Assembly (NCBI GenBank): GCA_949987705.1
Contig: OX465286.1
Coordinates: forward strand, 3,015,445 to 3,079,444
Reading direction: 5' to 3'
DNA: 64,000 bases
DNA from: Thereva unica
Lineage: Eukaryota > Arthropoda > Insecta > Diptera > Therevidae
Part shown: positions 1 through 10,800 of the stretch, one piece after another
Layout of the letters: each line of letters starts with the position of its first letter
How positions within the stretch are numbered: the stretch's first letter is position 1
Position numbers and translations under genes: made by a program
Notes under the pieces: model-generated
What the model was told of the DNA's origin: nothing
Databases searched by the model: none
Seen by the model: the letters and a program-made list of their open reading frames with translations, nothing else

Positions 1-32
1 ATCCAATAATCCTGACGAATTATTTAGTCTGA

Positions 33-75
33 GGCCCCTGTGCTGTAAGTCGAGTCATATGACAGTCGCATGTAG
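33..75. mobile_element. MITE end, partial
   Basis: The stretch starting GGCCCCTGTGCTG followed by a GTCGAG block matches the terminus of the hairpin MITEs at 12643 and 16341. No matching opposite end is seen nearby, so this is probably one broken terminus. It lies in the Hcf intron next to a SINE. Confidence 0.4.
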
Positions 76-117
76 ATGTCGGTTCCGTCGATAGTAAATA
101 GTCGTATGGCATGAAGT

Positions 118-353
118 GACTCGAGAACAACTCACTGGAGTGCTATGCCTCCTGAAACGAGTTGAATCTCATCAACTAACCGATGGCATGCGGCTTGGTG
201 GAGCGGGGAAGGACTAGCGAAGGCTATGATAGGAGGAAGCAGGAATGTAAAGAGGGAAGAAGAGAGAGAAGGAAAGTTATGTAGGTGGGAAAGCGGAAAA
301 GGCGAAGGATCGTGGGGCTGGCCGGGATTCGAACCCAGGACCTCTGGAATAGT
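118..353 (-). mobile_element. tRNA-derived SINE, 3' portion (copy 1)
   Basis: Read on the minus strand this contains a perfect Pol III B box (GGTTCGAATCC, 335-325), a T-arm-like CCCGG stem and the tRNA 3' flank, then a pyrimidine-rich body. It aligns along its length to the plus-strand copy at 48449-48720, with shared blocks such as GATGAGATTCAACTCGTTTC. The 5' head with the A box is absent here and lies 1.2 kb away at 1532-1567, on the far side of a satellite array. Confidence 0.75.
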
Positions 354-1531
354 CTCGACCAAAAATATCCCAAGGGGTACGTACCCCTTTGCATATTTTC
401 CGGTTTTGGGAAAATTCTGGAGTGGCCCTTTTTTGGATGGGAAATTGTTAGGGACCTCCCAAGGAGTCTGTGAATTCAATCTCACCCCGGGCTGACCAGT
501 ATTTCCCGAGATAATGGCTATTTCGTACCCTCCTTTGGCCATTCACAAAAGAGGCCATAACTCCCGAACCCCTTGTTATTTCTGGACCAAATCAAGTGCG
601 CTGAACTCGGGGGAGCGAGCCCTTTCCAACGGTACCCCATTCATTAGGATCCCAGCACTTTCGTGAAATCGACCAAAAATATCCCAAGGGGTATCCCTTT
701 GCATATTTTCCGGTTTTGGGAAAATTCTGGAGTGGCCCTTTTTTGGATGGGAAATTGTTAGGGACCTCCCAGGGAGTCTGTGAATTCAATCCCACCCCGG
801 GCTGACCAGTATTTCCCGAGATAATGGCTATTTCGTACCCTCCTTTGGCCATTCACAAAAGAGGCCATAACTCCCGGACCAAATCAAGTGCGCTGAACTC
901 GGGGGAGCGAGCCCTTTCCAACGGTACCCCATTCATTAGGATCCCAGCACTTTCGTGAAATCGACCAAAAATATCCAAAGGGGTAGGGCTTTGAAAATTT
1001 TCCGGTTTTGGGAAAATTCTGGAGTGGCCCTTTTTTGGATGGGAAATTCTTAGGGACCTCCCAGGGAGTCTGTGAATTCAATCCCACCCGGGCTGACCAG
1101 TATTTTCCGAGATAATGGCTATTTCGTACCCTCCTTTGGCCATTCACAAAAGAGGCCATAACTCCCGAACCCCTTGTTATTTTTGGACCAAATCAAGTGC
1201 GCTGAACTCGGGGGAGCGAGCCCTTTCCAACGGTACCCCATTCATTAGGATCCCAGCACTTTCGTGAAATCGACCAAAAATATCCCAAATATCCCCTTTG
1301 CATATTTTCCGGTTTTGGGAAAATTCTGGAGTGGCCCTTTTTTGGATGGGAAATTGTTAGGGACCTCCCAGGGAGTCTGTGAATTCAATCCCACCCCGGG
1401 CTGACCAGTATTTCCCGAGATAATGGCTATTTCGTACCCTCCTTTGGCCATTCACAAAAGAGGCCATAACTCCCGAACCCCTTGTTATTTCTGGACCAAA
1501 TCAAGCGCGCTGAACTCGGTGGAGCGAGCAC
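354..1531. repeat. Satellite array, ~290-311-bp unit, about 3.8 copies
   Basis: Four repeats begin at about 354, 667, 959 and 1270 with TCGACCAAAAATATCC. Each carries the same blocks: TGGGAAATTGTTAGGGACCT, a CCGGGCTGACCAGTATTT block, ATAACTCCCGAACCCCTTG and GAGCGAGCCCTTTCCAACGG. The second unit lacks about 20 bp at the ACCCCTTGTTATT block, so spacing varies. Open frames here (for example on the minus strand near 132-542 and 1245-1451) are shadows of the repeat. Related, diverged units recur at 22.2, 26.5, 30.3, 35.0 and 38.9 kb. Confidence 0.9.
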
Positions 1532-1567
1532 AGTCAGGCGCCTTACCCGTAGACTACCGAGGCGCCC
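1532..1567 (-). mobile_element. tRNA-derived SINE, 5' head (copy 1, detached)
   Basis: On the minus strand this reads as a tRNA-like 5' half: a GGGCGCCTCGGTAG start, an A-box-like TAGTCTACGGG and an AAGGCGCCTGACT end. It corresponds to the first ~35 bases of the intact SINE at 48449. It matches the SINE whose 3' part is at 118-353; the satellite array separates the two at the anticodon-loop region. Confidence 0.6.
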
Positions 1568-2388
1568 ATTGGAACTTAATAGCTGGAAAGCAATGCAACG
1601 ACACAATACAAGTGCAAGTCTTCATTTTTGATCTAGATACGTGTTTGCCGTCACGTCACTCATCAATCTTGTTTAGTGCCGCACCTTATTAGACTAAAAG
1701 TATAGCAATTACCTGATCATACATAAGATGACAAAAAAATCGAACAATTATGAGCTATTTTTTGATATTTATCCGTCTCTGTTTATTGTTATTATTTCTT
1801 TTCTTTTTTTGTTGTTTGTTGTTGTTGCTGGTCCTGCTAGTTTCTACACTGTGTTATTTAAACGTTATAACAAAAAAATATTAACGCTGTATTTGTTTCA
1901 TGCAATCCTGGCAATTACGATTAATTCCATTAAAAAGGGAAAGCAAATATTTTGGCAGGTAAAATGAAAGATCTTGGTGTTTTGCAAAAAAAAATTGTTA
2001 TCAAGATTTAATTTTGATCAATGTTTTTCATTTAATATAAAAATTCCTATCAAAAGCAGAAATCATATATAATTTTAGTCGTCGTCTTTAAGCCCAGAAA
2101 GATAATCTTATGTTCCAGAGACGTACGCCACAAAATATTTTGACAGAACATTACATTATATTGCAGCATGCCATTGAAATGTGTACAACTATTGGTTAAC
2201 TGTTTGATTTTCAAGAGGACGATATTCACTATTTATTCATCTATTTTTTGGGGGACGCTTGCGACCTATTCTAATTGGTCTATTGTGCCAACCCGGTCGT
2301 TAAAAACCTTACAAGTTATGGCTTTTGATTTAGCCTAAAATTGATTTGGGATTCATATTGTAAATATTCTTGGGATAAGCGATGGCGG
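1568..2388. other. Intronic DNA, no recognised feature
   Basis: AT-rich Hcf intron sequence. A 79-codon hydrophobic open frame at 1728-1967 has no recognisable motif and lies in low-complexity T-rich DNA, so it is not called as a gene. Confidence 0.5.
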
Positions 2389-2586
2389 TTAGGATCTAGT
2401 CTCTTTTAGTATCTTCCTCACTGTAGCATCACAGTTCCACAGCAAGTGCTCCGCAGTTTCGGGATCTATGCAGCGGAACCGACAGCTACAATCAACTGCC
2501 ATAAATGGTATGTATGGACGGTATAATCCGACAAGGCTGTCTCCTGCTAACCTCGGCTCAGCCAGATGCTTAAAAAATGCAGTCAT
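2389..2586 (-). pseudogene. LINE C-terminal zinc-knuckle remnant
   Basis: The minus-strand translation contains CSCRFRCIDPETAEHLLWNC. This resembles the Cys-rich tail after the RNase H domain in Jockey/I-type non-LTR retrotransposons (Cys and His, then ETAEHLL, then Cys). It is short, with no upstream reverse transcriptase in frame. It lies in the Hcf intron, antisense to the gene. Confidence 0.5.
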
Positions 2587-2817
2587 ACAACATTCAAGAG
2601 TTTAAACTCAAGGTTCAATGCCTCCTCCTCATGCATCCTCCATACTCCACCTTGACATCTATGACAGCCTCTTTCTATTATCGAGCTAAGCTTACTACTA
2701 GATTTTGCACTATGACGTGAAGGACATGACGGACTGACTGTCAGCTCACTGAGCTCTTCATCCGAGTCAGCCTCTTCGTTAGATGAAACCGTTTGAAAAC
2801 CTTTTTCTATACCTGCC

Positions 2818-3219
2818 TTAGTTCAAAATGGAGTTTATAATCAACTCTAGGCACTCGTCGTGTATTAGCAGTACCAGTATTCTACTATTTCGCTGGGGCT
2901 CTTCGGCCTTGAGCACCTTCCAGTTGTCCATTAGTTCCAGGGAGACCCCTCTCCAGCCGTCACTTAGACGAGCAACGCATTTTACCAGGAACTCCTTCGA
3001 GAAATAATTCCCACACCTGATTACTCGGAACCCTCTCATTACCTGCGAGGAATCAAAAGAAAGCAGTGGCCTTTCCAACGGCTCTTGTCCCATCATGAAC
3101 TCCATGAGCATCTCTGTTAGTTTGACCTCGATGACGGCCCAGAGAAGGTCCGGTAGTCTGCCGGTACTAGAAATGTCATCGGTTAGTGCCATGAGAAGGT
3201 GGTATTTCACTTCACACAA
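2818..3219 (-). pseudogene. Transposon-derived open frame, family uncertain
   Basis: A 133-codon open frame with a stretch YFSKEFLVKCVARLSDGWRG followed by an EPQRNSRILVLLI block. The pattern recalls domains found with insect non-LTR elements (possibly DUF4780-like), but this is a memory-based guess. It lies between two LINE remnants in the same orientation inside the Hcf intron. No host gene is recognised. Confidence 0.3.
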
Positions 3220-3364
3220 GTATACAAAACGTTATTGAGAATGGGACAGGAAGGGGTTGATCTTAGCGAACATACCTAGATTAGATTGAGGCCGTGTTTA
3301 GCAAAGGCCAGCTTAAGAGTACCTGTGCCAATGATATTTGGCTCTGTTGACTAATAAGTTAGCT

Positions 3365-3545
3365 GACCATTGCTCTAGGGTATTAGATATTGTAGGAGCT
3401 CGGGAATACTGACCGCAAGATTATTCCACAGTCGAATTGTTCCTTTTGTGAACGAATTCCTTGTTTGTATCGTGCTTAAAAGGGGTGCTAATCTTGTGTT
3501 GTTGTGTATACGACCGCCGTGGAGGCAGGAGAGTGTTTATTTCGT
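3365..3545 (-). pseudogene. LINE reverse transcriptase C-terminal remnant
   Basis: The minus strand encodes fragments equivalent to a PPR.. CLHGG block, NTRLAP, and IRLWNNLAVSIPELLQY, the conserved tail of a Jockey/CR1-like non-LTR reverse transcriptase. The same tail is present at 48105-48410 and in diverged form inside every foldback unit. Decayed, with frameshifts. Confidence 0.6.
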
Positions 3546-3631
3546 TTTAACAATGGCAATGACAGTTGCGATATAATAAAGTTATTTCGGGGCGCTAAAG
3601 CTAAGCCAATTAAGAAGAAAAGCAATATCCT

Positions 3632-3853
3632 CTCGTATTCTCGTTGGCGAGTGACGTGACTACGAGGGACGCGGTGGTATGAAACTGTCGATACCTATAC
3701 AAGTATCGGGGAAAATGTCACTTCACACGCCACCTTGCGACAATTAAATATGAATTTTTACTAGCCAGAAGTCCGTTAGATTGACAATGAGAATACCAAT
3801 TTAAAATCGAAGTGACACATTTGTCACGTCACTCGACAACGAGAATAAGGCTG
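3632..3853. mobile_element. Hairpin MITE (TATTCTCGTTG family)
   Basis: The left end TATTCTCGTTGGCGAGTGAC and the reverse complement of the right end (TATTCTCGTTGTCGAGTGAC) match with one substitution, and the similarity continues into CGTGAC. No coding capacity is visible. A related end occurs at 15778. Confidence 0.65.
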
Positions 3854-4636
3854 ATTATATCGACGTGTGGCCATCTTTCGCGGACGTAGATTATCTTTCC
3901 AGGATTAAAAGAAGCACAACATCGAAATAAATCAAACGTAAAAAACTATATTGGTATTAAATGTTAAAAAAATAAAATTAATTTAAAACAGTGCTAATTT
4001 TTTTGAAATCAACTTTGCACGAAACGTGTACAGCATGAAAATTAGTTAAAAAAAATTTTTTTTTGTAACTTTTCTTTTATTTCAAATTAAAATTGAAATT
4101 AAAATCTTTTGTTAATACATACATATATATGTATATGTATGAATACATTCCTTTCAGCTTTCCCCCTCTTCGTTATTGTGTATAAAAAACACAAGTTTAA
4201 TTAAAAAATGATTGTGTAAATAATTTGAGAACAATAATTATAAAAATTTTGTTTTTTATTTTATTTAATTCTTAAAAACAAAATCAATTAAAATTATTTG
4301 GAAGAAGATATATTCACACACTGATATCTGATTTGCGAAACAATGCGCTTAAAAAACATATTTGTTTAATAATTACTATTTCATATTTATTTTTACTTTT
4401 ATCTTTTTTTTTGTTTGAATCAAATATCAGGTAGTCTTTTTATTTTATCTTTTTTTTAAACTATTTTTTCTTATATTATTTTTTTGTTAATCTTTTATTT
4501 TTGTACATATTTTGCATGGTATGTATTAATTGTTGCAATTTATTTTATATATATGATATATACATATAAATATAAATGATAAATAACGAATTTCACTAAT
4601 TATTATTTATTTTTAATTATTAAATTATAAATATAG
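3854..4636. other. AT-rich Hcf intron end
   Basis: Very AT-rich with T runs and short TA stretches (4550-4575). It ends in an acceptor AG at 4635-4636. No other feature is seen. Confidence 0.6.
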
Positions 4637-4889
4637 GTTTGCTGCAAAGATCTTTGGTATTTAGAAGTTAGTGTGCCGCCGGCAGCAGCCCGTGTTGCTT
4701 TAGTTAGAGCATCAACTCATTCATTAGAACTATGTTGGGTGCAAACCCCAACAGCGACAGCATATTTATTAGAAATACAAAAAATGGATAATATTACAAC
4801 AGCAGCGCCAAGAATAACAACGCCACCAACTAATTTCACACCTGTATCACAGATATCATCAGCGATACCAGTAGCATCTCCGGGCGGAG
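4637..4889 (+). CDS. Hcf: Hcf exon: end of Kelch region and start of FN3
   Basis: Starts after AG at 4635-4636 with [11 protein letters not shown], the conserved sequence after the last Kelch repeat. It continues through [20 protein letters not shown] and [10 protein letters not shown], the first half of the FN3-like module. Donor GT at 4890. The last base is carried to the next exon. Confidence 0.88.
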
Positions 4890-7800
4890 GTATGTTTTAT
4901 TTAATATTGTATATTTTTTTACTTATTATTAAAATTGTTTTTTCTTATATTTACTTAGTTTATTGTTTGTAAAGTAATTAATACATAGGTTTAATAGGAC
5001 AAAGAAAAAAGAAGATTTTTTGACTGAAACCATTTTTTTATTAATTTAAAATTAAAGTTTTAAATGAATTTTAAACATATTTATTTATATTTTCGTTTTA
5101 TTTATGAATAAAAAGGGAAACCTGTGCAAATAGTACGTGCAACTACATCAGGAATTCCATATCAGCAACAAGTAGCCAGCCCACAAATAGTTGGTACACC
5201 ACCACCGCAAACGCCATCTCCAACGCCAATTGCTGTAGTAGCATCAACAGCCAATTCAACAGCTGTTGCTGCTGGCACAGTTAATACAACACAAATCGTA
5301 ACATCAGCTATTAACACATCTGGCATTGTAACATCTATACCAACAACAGCACTACAAAGTCTAGTATCTAGTCCAGTGGTAAGTGTAGTATAAAAAATAA
5401 TAATAATACAAAAAAAACATACGATAGCTCTTAGGCAAAAGAGATCTACTGACGAAATTTTAGTATCTTATAGACCATACTGATTTTCTTATTCTACCAA
5501 TCGCAATTCGATCCTAATTTTGAGCCGGTGTCATCCCGTTCGGAATTCATCAGCTGTGGGAGTCTTGGACCTCGCTATTCTTCCAGCGTAGGTTCGATAT
5601 ACTCCGCAGTAGTCCTTTCGAATTGGCTTTTCGCTATCTCCTTCGCAGATTTTTGTAGAATTATTGCAAAAGTCCTCCTCTACATAATGGGCTAAAAAAT
5701 TATCCTTCTTTCCTCTTGACGACGGTTAAGAGGTAAGGATTGTTGGATCCATATGTTCTTCTTCTTCGATCCGTTAGCTGGCGGTCCGAGCAGACGTCTC
5801 CGCAACGGATACGCTGCTGCTGGGTCTTGAACTCTATTCACGATGTTCTTTAGCCAGGTTTTCTTCGGTGCCGATCGCTGAGTTCTCCAGTCTGCGGAAC
5901 GGTCTCGCCAGAGAACTTTACGATGCAAGCGGTTATCCTCCATTCGGCAAACATGTCCAAAACACCCTAGTCGACGTTTTTGTATTTCTTCTTCGATAAG
6001 TGTCTGCTGATCGCATCTTTGTCTAACTGTCGGGTTTCAAAGGCGATCGCGGAGACACCGAGAATTTACCTCAAGCATCGTATTTGGAAGACTCGAGCTT
6101 CTTGACATCCGGTTTGAGCAGTTTCCGTCCGTTGTGAGTACCGTTGCTTCGGCATCCATGTCGGCGAACATTAAGTCTATAGCAATGTTATATTAAATTG
6201 CATAGCTCGGCTCACTATGGGTCTCGCGCCTCGCTGCACCCATAAGCTAATAGTATGGCGTGCGCCAAAACAATTGGGAATCTCAAAATCGATGGGCAGT
6301 GAGAGTCTCAAATCCCACCACGAAAGCACTACAGCTAGCGAAGGATTCGATATATAGGTTTTATTAAGATCCATTCAGTAGTTTTTGCGCGAGAGAGTAC
6401 ACAACATCCATACAAACTTTCGCATTTGAGATTTTAAATATATTTTTTTACTTTCTAGACAATTACACCAGCTGGAGTTCTGCAAAACAAGCAAATAAAA
6501 CCAATTTTATCAACTGGTGGCACATCAGCATCACCACAAGCTGTTCGTGTAGTAGCTGGCACTGTTGGAACTGGTAATACACCGGTACGCGTTCTAACTA
6601 GCGGACAAACAGTACGTTTAGCAACATCTCAAGCTCCAGCTGCTATAATCCGAAGTGTTAGTAGTGGCACAACAAGTGTTGCAACTAGTATTGCATCGTC
6701 TGGTATTGTTTCAAATGCAACTGCAGCTGGTACAACAGTGACTGGAAACAAAATATTCTTACAAAAACCATTAACAATTGGTGGACAAAATGTTCAATTG
6801 CAATTAGTTAAGACAAGTACGGGAATGGCTGTGCAGACTATACCTAAAATAAATGTAGTACAGAAAGCTGGTACACTTAATCAAGGACAGGGTACATCCC
6901 ATATAGTAACTGGTAGTGCCGGATTAACTGGACATACAAAAGCAGTTGTTGCTGGGAATTTAGTTAAATTAATGGGTTCAAATACAATAACCGCAAAACA
7001 GATGATATTAAAAAATCCAAGCTTATTACCAGTTGGTAAATTAAGTGGCACAACAACTGGTAAGCCAGCATTTGTTATAACAAATAAACAAGGCCAGCAA
7101 TTGCGTCCCAATCAGCAAATAATAATAGTAACAACAGCATCTGGAATACGAACCGTGCAAGCTGGTAGCATTGTAACATCAGCGGGAAGTAATATAGTCT
7201 CGATTGTTGGAACCTCACAAGTTAATACAATAACAACTTCATCAATATCTGGTACACCAGTTACTGTAACACCAGCCGGTGGTGTTAAAATGATTCGTGG
7301 TGTACAGAGTGCGACGGGGCGTCCAATTACATTAACGTTACCAGCAAACTTGCCAAATAAGCGTACAGCATCAATGTTCCAACAGTTACCGCAAAAGACT
7401 TTAACATTGGGCGGTAAAGCGGTAACAGTGCAAGTTGCTGGCTCTACTGGGGGTGTACCAAAAACTGTAACTATTGTATCATCAGCGAATGCACCAGTAG
7501 GCAGCACAATGACTGGATTAACTGGTACACAGGGGGCTAAGCTTGTTATGTTGCCATCAAAGAAAAATTTAGTTAATTTATTTGGCACTACAGCACAGAA
7601 GGCTACTACATTACAAGCTATACATCAACAGCCAGCCGCTCATCAATCGCATGATGAGCCGGCAACGACCGATGCTGCATTAGCGGCACTAGCAGCTGAA
7701 GCTGGATTAATGGAGGGCGGGGGCACTGATAGTATGGAACAAGTTGAACAATTGGATGGGGCTTTCGATTTGCCAGATGATTCTTCTTCATCATTAAGCG

Positions 7801-10800
7801 AAGACATCGATGGCAGCAACCCAATTCATCGTGTAAAAGTATTAAGAAAGAAATTATCACGCCGTCAGTCCGACATAATGAAATGTAAAAAGACAGTCTT
7901 TAAGAAGACGCGACCGCGTTTTGTTAAGCTTGGCTTGTTTGGCGGATCACCAATTAATCCAAATGTAGTTTCGACAACTGATAATACTGGCGAAGGTACT
8001 TCGTATGATCATCAAGATTCTGATGATGAGGCTGGCGATAATATTGATGAAGGAAATATTGAAGTGAATGATGATAATAATGCTGAGAGTATGGCTGAAA
8101 ATAGTGTCGATGATGACAATGCTGACAGCATTAAGGATAACGAAAATAATATTCAACCACAAGAAGAACCAAACACTTCAGCAGAGCCAAGCTCAACAGC
8201 ATTAGATGAAAGTGGTGAAGATACATCTGGAATGGCACAGGGCGACTCAGATGCTGAACATTTACAAGCATCTGAAACTGAACGTGAAGCTGAATCAACG
8301 CAGGCATCATTACAGCCGAGCTCATCAACTAATGATGAAATATCACATAGAGATGAATCGTCTAGCATGCCAGAGAATAATCCAATATTTGATCATCAAT
8401 TTGAAACTAACGAAGCGCAAAAAGTGGAGGGCTCTGTACCTTCATCAACAGATGGTCCCTTTAGTCGTGTGCCTTCTTCTGCCTTTTGTTCCGGCTCAAA
8501 TGAGGATGACGATTATATGCATTCAACAACAAATGATGATGCTGAGAATCAGGATGAAAGTGCAGCCGCAGCAGCGTCCGCCGTTATACAAGCTGTAAGC
8601 GAAAAAGAAATGTTAAGAGTAATTCCTTAAATTTTTATAATTAAAGCAAAAATATTTTAATTAAATTATTTTTTAAATAGATTCAGTCACAATATGAGCC
8701 ATCAACATCAGAAACAGAAGCGGCGAACATTCTTACAACAATTAAAAGCGGCGAATTAATACATCAGAGGGCCATGGAAATGCATCATTCACCAGAAGAT
8801 AAGTAAGGACTTGTTTTGTTTCTATTTTTTATTTATTTTTTTTTTTTTGTTATATTAATAATTTTTTTGTTTGTGGTTCAGTCAAGTCCAGTCAACTACT
8901 TCCATGCTGGCGAGCCCTGAGGCAGATGCTCAAAGTAATGATGATGGTCTTGGTAAATTACCAGTTTACATTAATTTAATAGTAAAAAAATTAACGTTCC
9001 AGATCCCACAGGTCGCCTTGATGCATTAGCATCAGCAGCTGTTCTCCAGGCAACAAGCAGCATTAAGTTAGAAACTGCTGGTATGCCTTCTAGTAATAGT
9101 AGCTCACCAGTTCATCATACACCATCATCGCCAGCAACACATCGTAGAATTGTAAGGCCAAAGATGAAATCGGAGTCTTCAACTTGGGAAGATGTATGTT
9201 GACTACAATATTTTAAATTAAGCTAAGAAGAAACAACTCCCTATTTATATTAATTCTCTATCTTAATTCTATTTATATTTTAAATTTGAATAAATTTTTC
9301 TATAGCCAACAAAAACGGACCAAAATCAAAACTGGCATGTGGTTGGTATATTTAAGGGATTATCCCAAACAGTTACGAATTACATTGACCATGATGAATG
9401 GAATTCAACAATGTTTGATGGACATACAGCTGATACGTTGCCAGATCTATCTCAGTGTACTCGAATAAATTTAGAACCGGGTACTGCCTATCGGTTTCGA
9501 TTGTGCGCTATTAATAGTTGCGGCCGCGGTGAATGGGGCGAGGTATATATGCATAATAATTATAATTTATTACATAAATAATTATTTTATTTTACATAAA
9601 TAAATTAAGATATATAATTTTTCCTCTATTATTACAGATCTCTTCATTTAAGACCTGTTTACCGGGGTATCCAGGTGCACCTTCAGCTATTAAAATATCA
9701 AAATCACCGGATGGTGCACATTTATCATGGGAGCCGCCACCAGCCCAAACTGGTGAAATATTCGAATATTCAGTATATTTAGCTGTTAAATCACCATCTG
9801 GTGGTAGGGATAGAATGCCACCAGCACAATTGGCCTTTGTTCGGGTATATTGTGGTGCTAATAATCAATGCACTGTAGCTAATACATCGCTAGCAAATGC
9901 TCATGTAGATTATTCAACAAAACCAGCAATTATATTCCGTATAGCTGCAAGAAATGACAAGGGTTATGGGCCTGCTACACAAGTTAGGTGGCTACAAGGT
10001 AAGAAATTGATTATATCTAGATATATTTTTCTTGCATTAATTAAGTAAGGATCGTCGACAATTCTGGGCTTTCAGGGTAACATCATCGACTACACCTGCA
10101 AGACTCCTTCACTTGGCTTACTATATTACACCCTATACCTCATATTTGTCGGCCAGGCCACATTTCGCATTTCAGCAGCCTGCCTAATGGCTTGTCGCTT
10201 AGGCTTGACCTGTTCGTTGTTAAACAAGACCCTAGTTATGTTGGGTTACTCACAGATAACATAATGGTCAGACTCATCCTTTTCAAGACAAAGCCTGCAG
10301 GTACTATCCTCCATAAGGGGTAGTCCAGGGCCCAGTGTTCTGTCCTCAAGGCAACAAGGGTTCCGACATCCTTTTTGCTACGACCCAAACAATTTCTGAG
10401 TCACGTTAAGAGGCAGCACAATAAGAACCCGCTTAGAGTGAGTCAATTTGGGCGCCGGCCTCGAGCGTTCGATGTGATTCATCAAAGTTTGTTCGTCAAG
10501 GGTGCCACAATAGCGGGTGCCGGACCGATGAATACAATGTCAAAGTCCTGTCTAGCCACGGCAGCCGCCCTAAAAGTCCCACTAGATAGGGCAGGAAAAG
10601 GAATGCCCATCCTAACAGAATATTTTAGGATGAGGCATTATACAACTGGGTGCGCCCGGTGCCAAGAGCAGATTGTAGCGACAGCGCAAAAACTAACCAC
10701 AGCCATGCAGCCCTCAATACGGCAATATTTAAATCTTGGTTTGGTAGACTTGGAAGGATGTGCTCCCTCTCACCTGCTGCATTCGCCCTTCTCCTCCTGC

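Noticed and set aside
132..1451. Repeated minus-strand frames starting MAKGGYEIAIISGNTGQPG
   Set aside because: They are translations of the ~300-bp satellite units. The same peptide blocks appear in several frames and both strands in related arrays, with no conserved coding signal.
1..4636. Hcf Kelch exons left of 4637
   Set aside because: No frame in this stretch shows Kelch-repeat motifs; the sequence is repeats and AT-rich intron, so those exons must lie outside the window.
7112..7588. 158-codon minus-strand frame opposite Hcf
   Set aside because: Antisense shadow of the repetitive Thr/Val-rich Hcf exon; no independent coding evidence.
8619..8630. Stop at 8628 as the end of HCF
   Set aside because: The GTAATT donor at 8619 and downstream exons that complete the conserved FN3 module show the chain continues.
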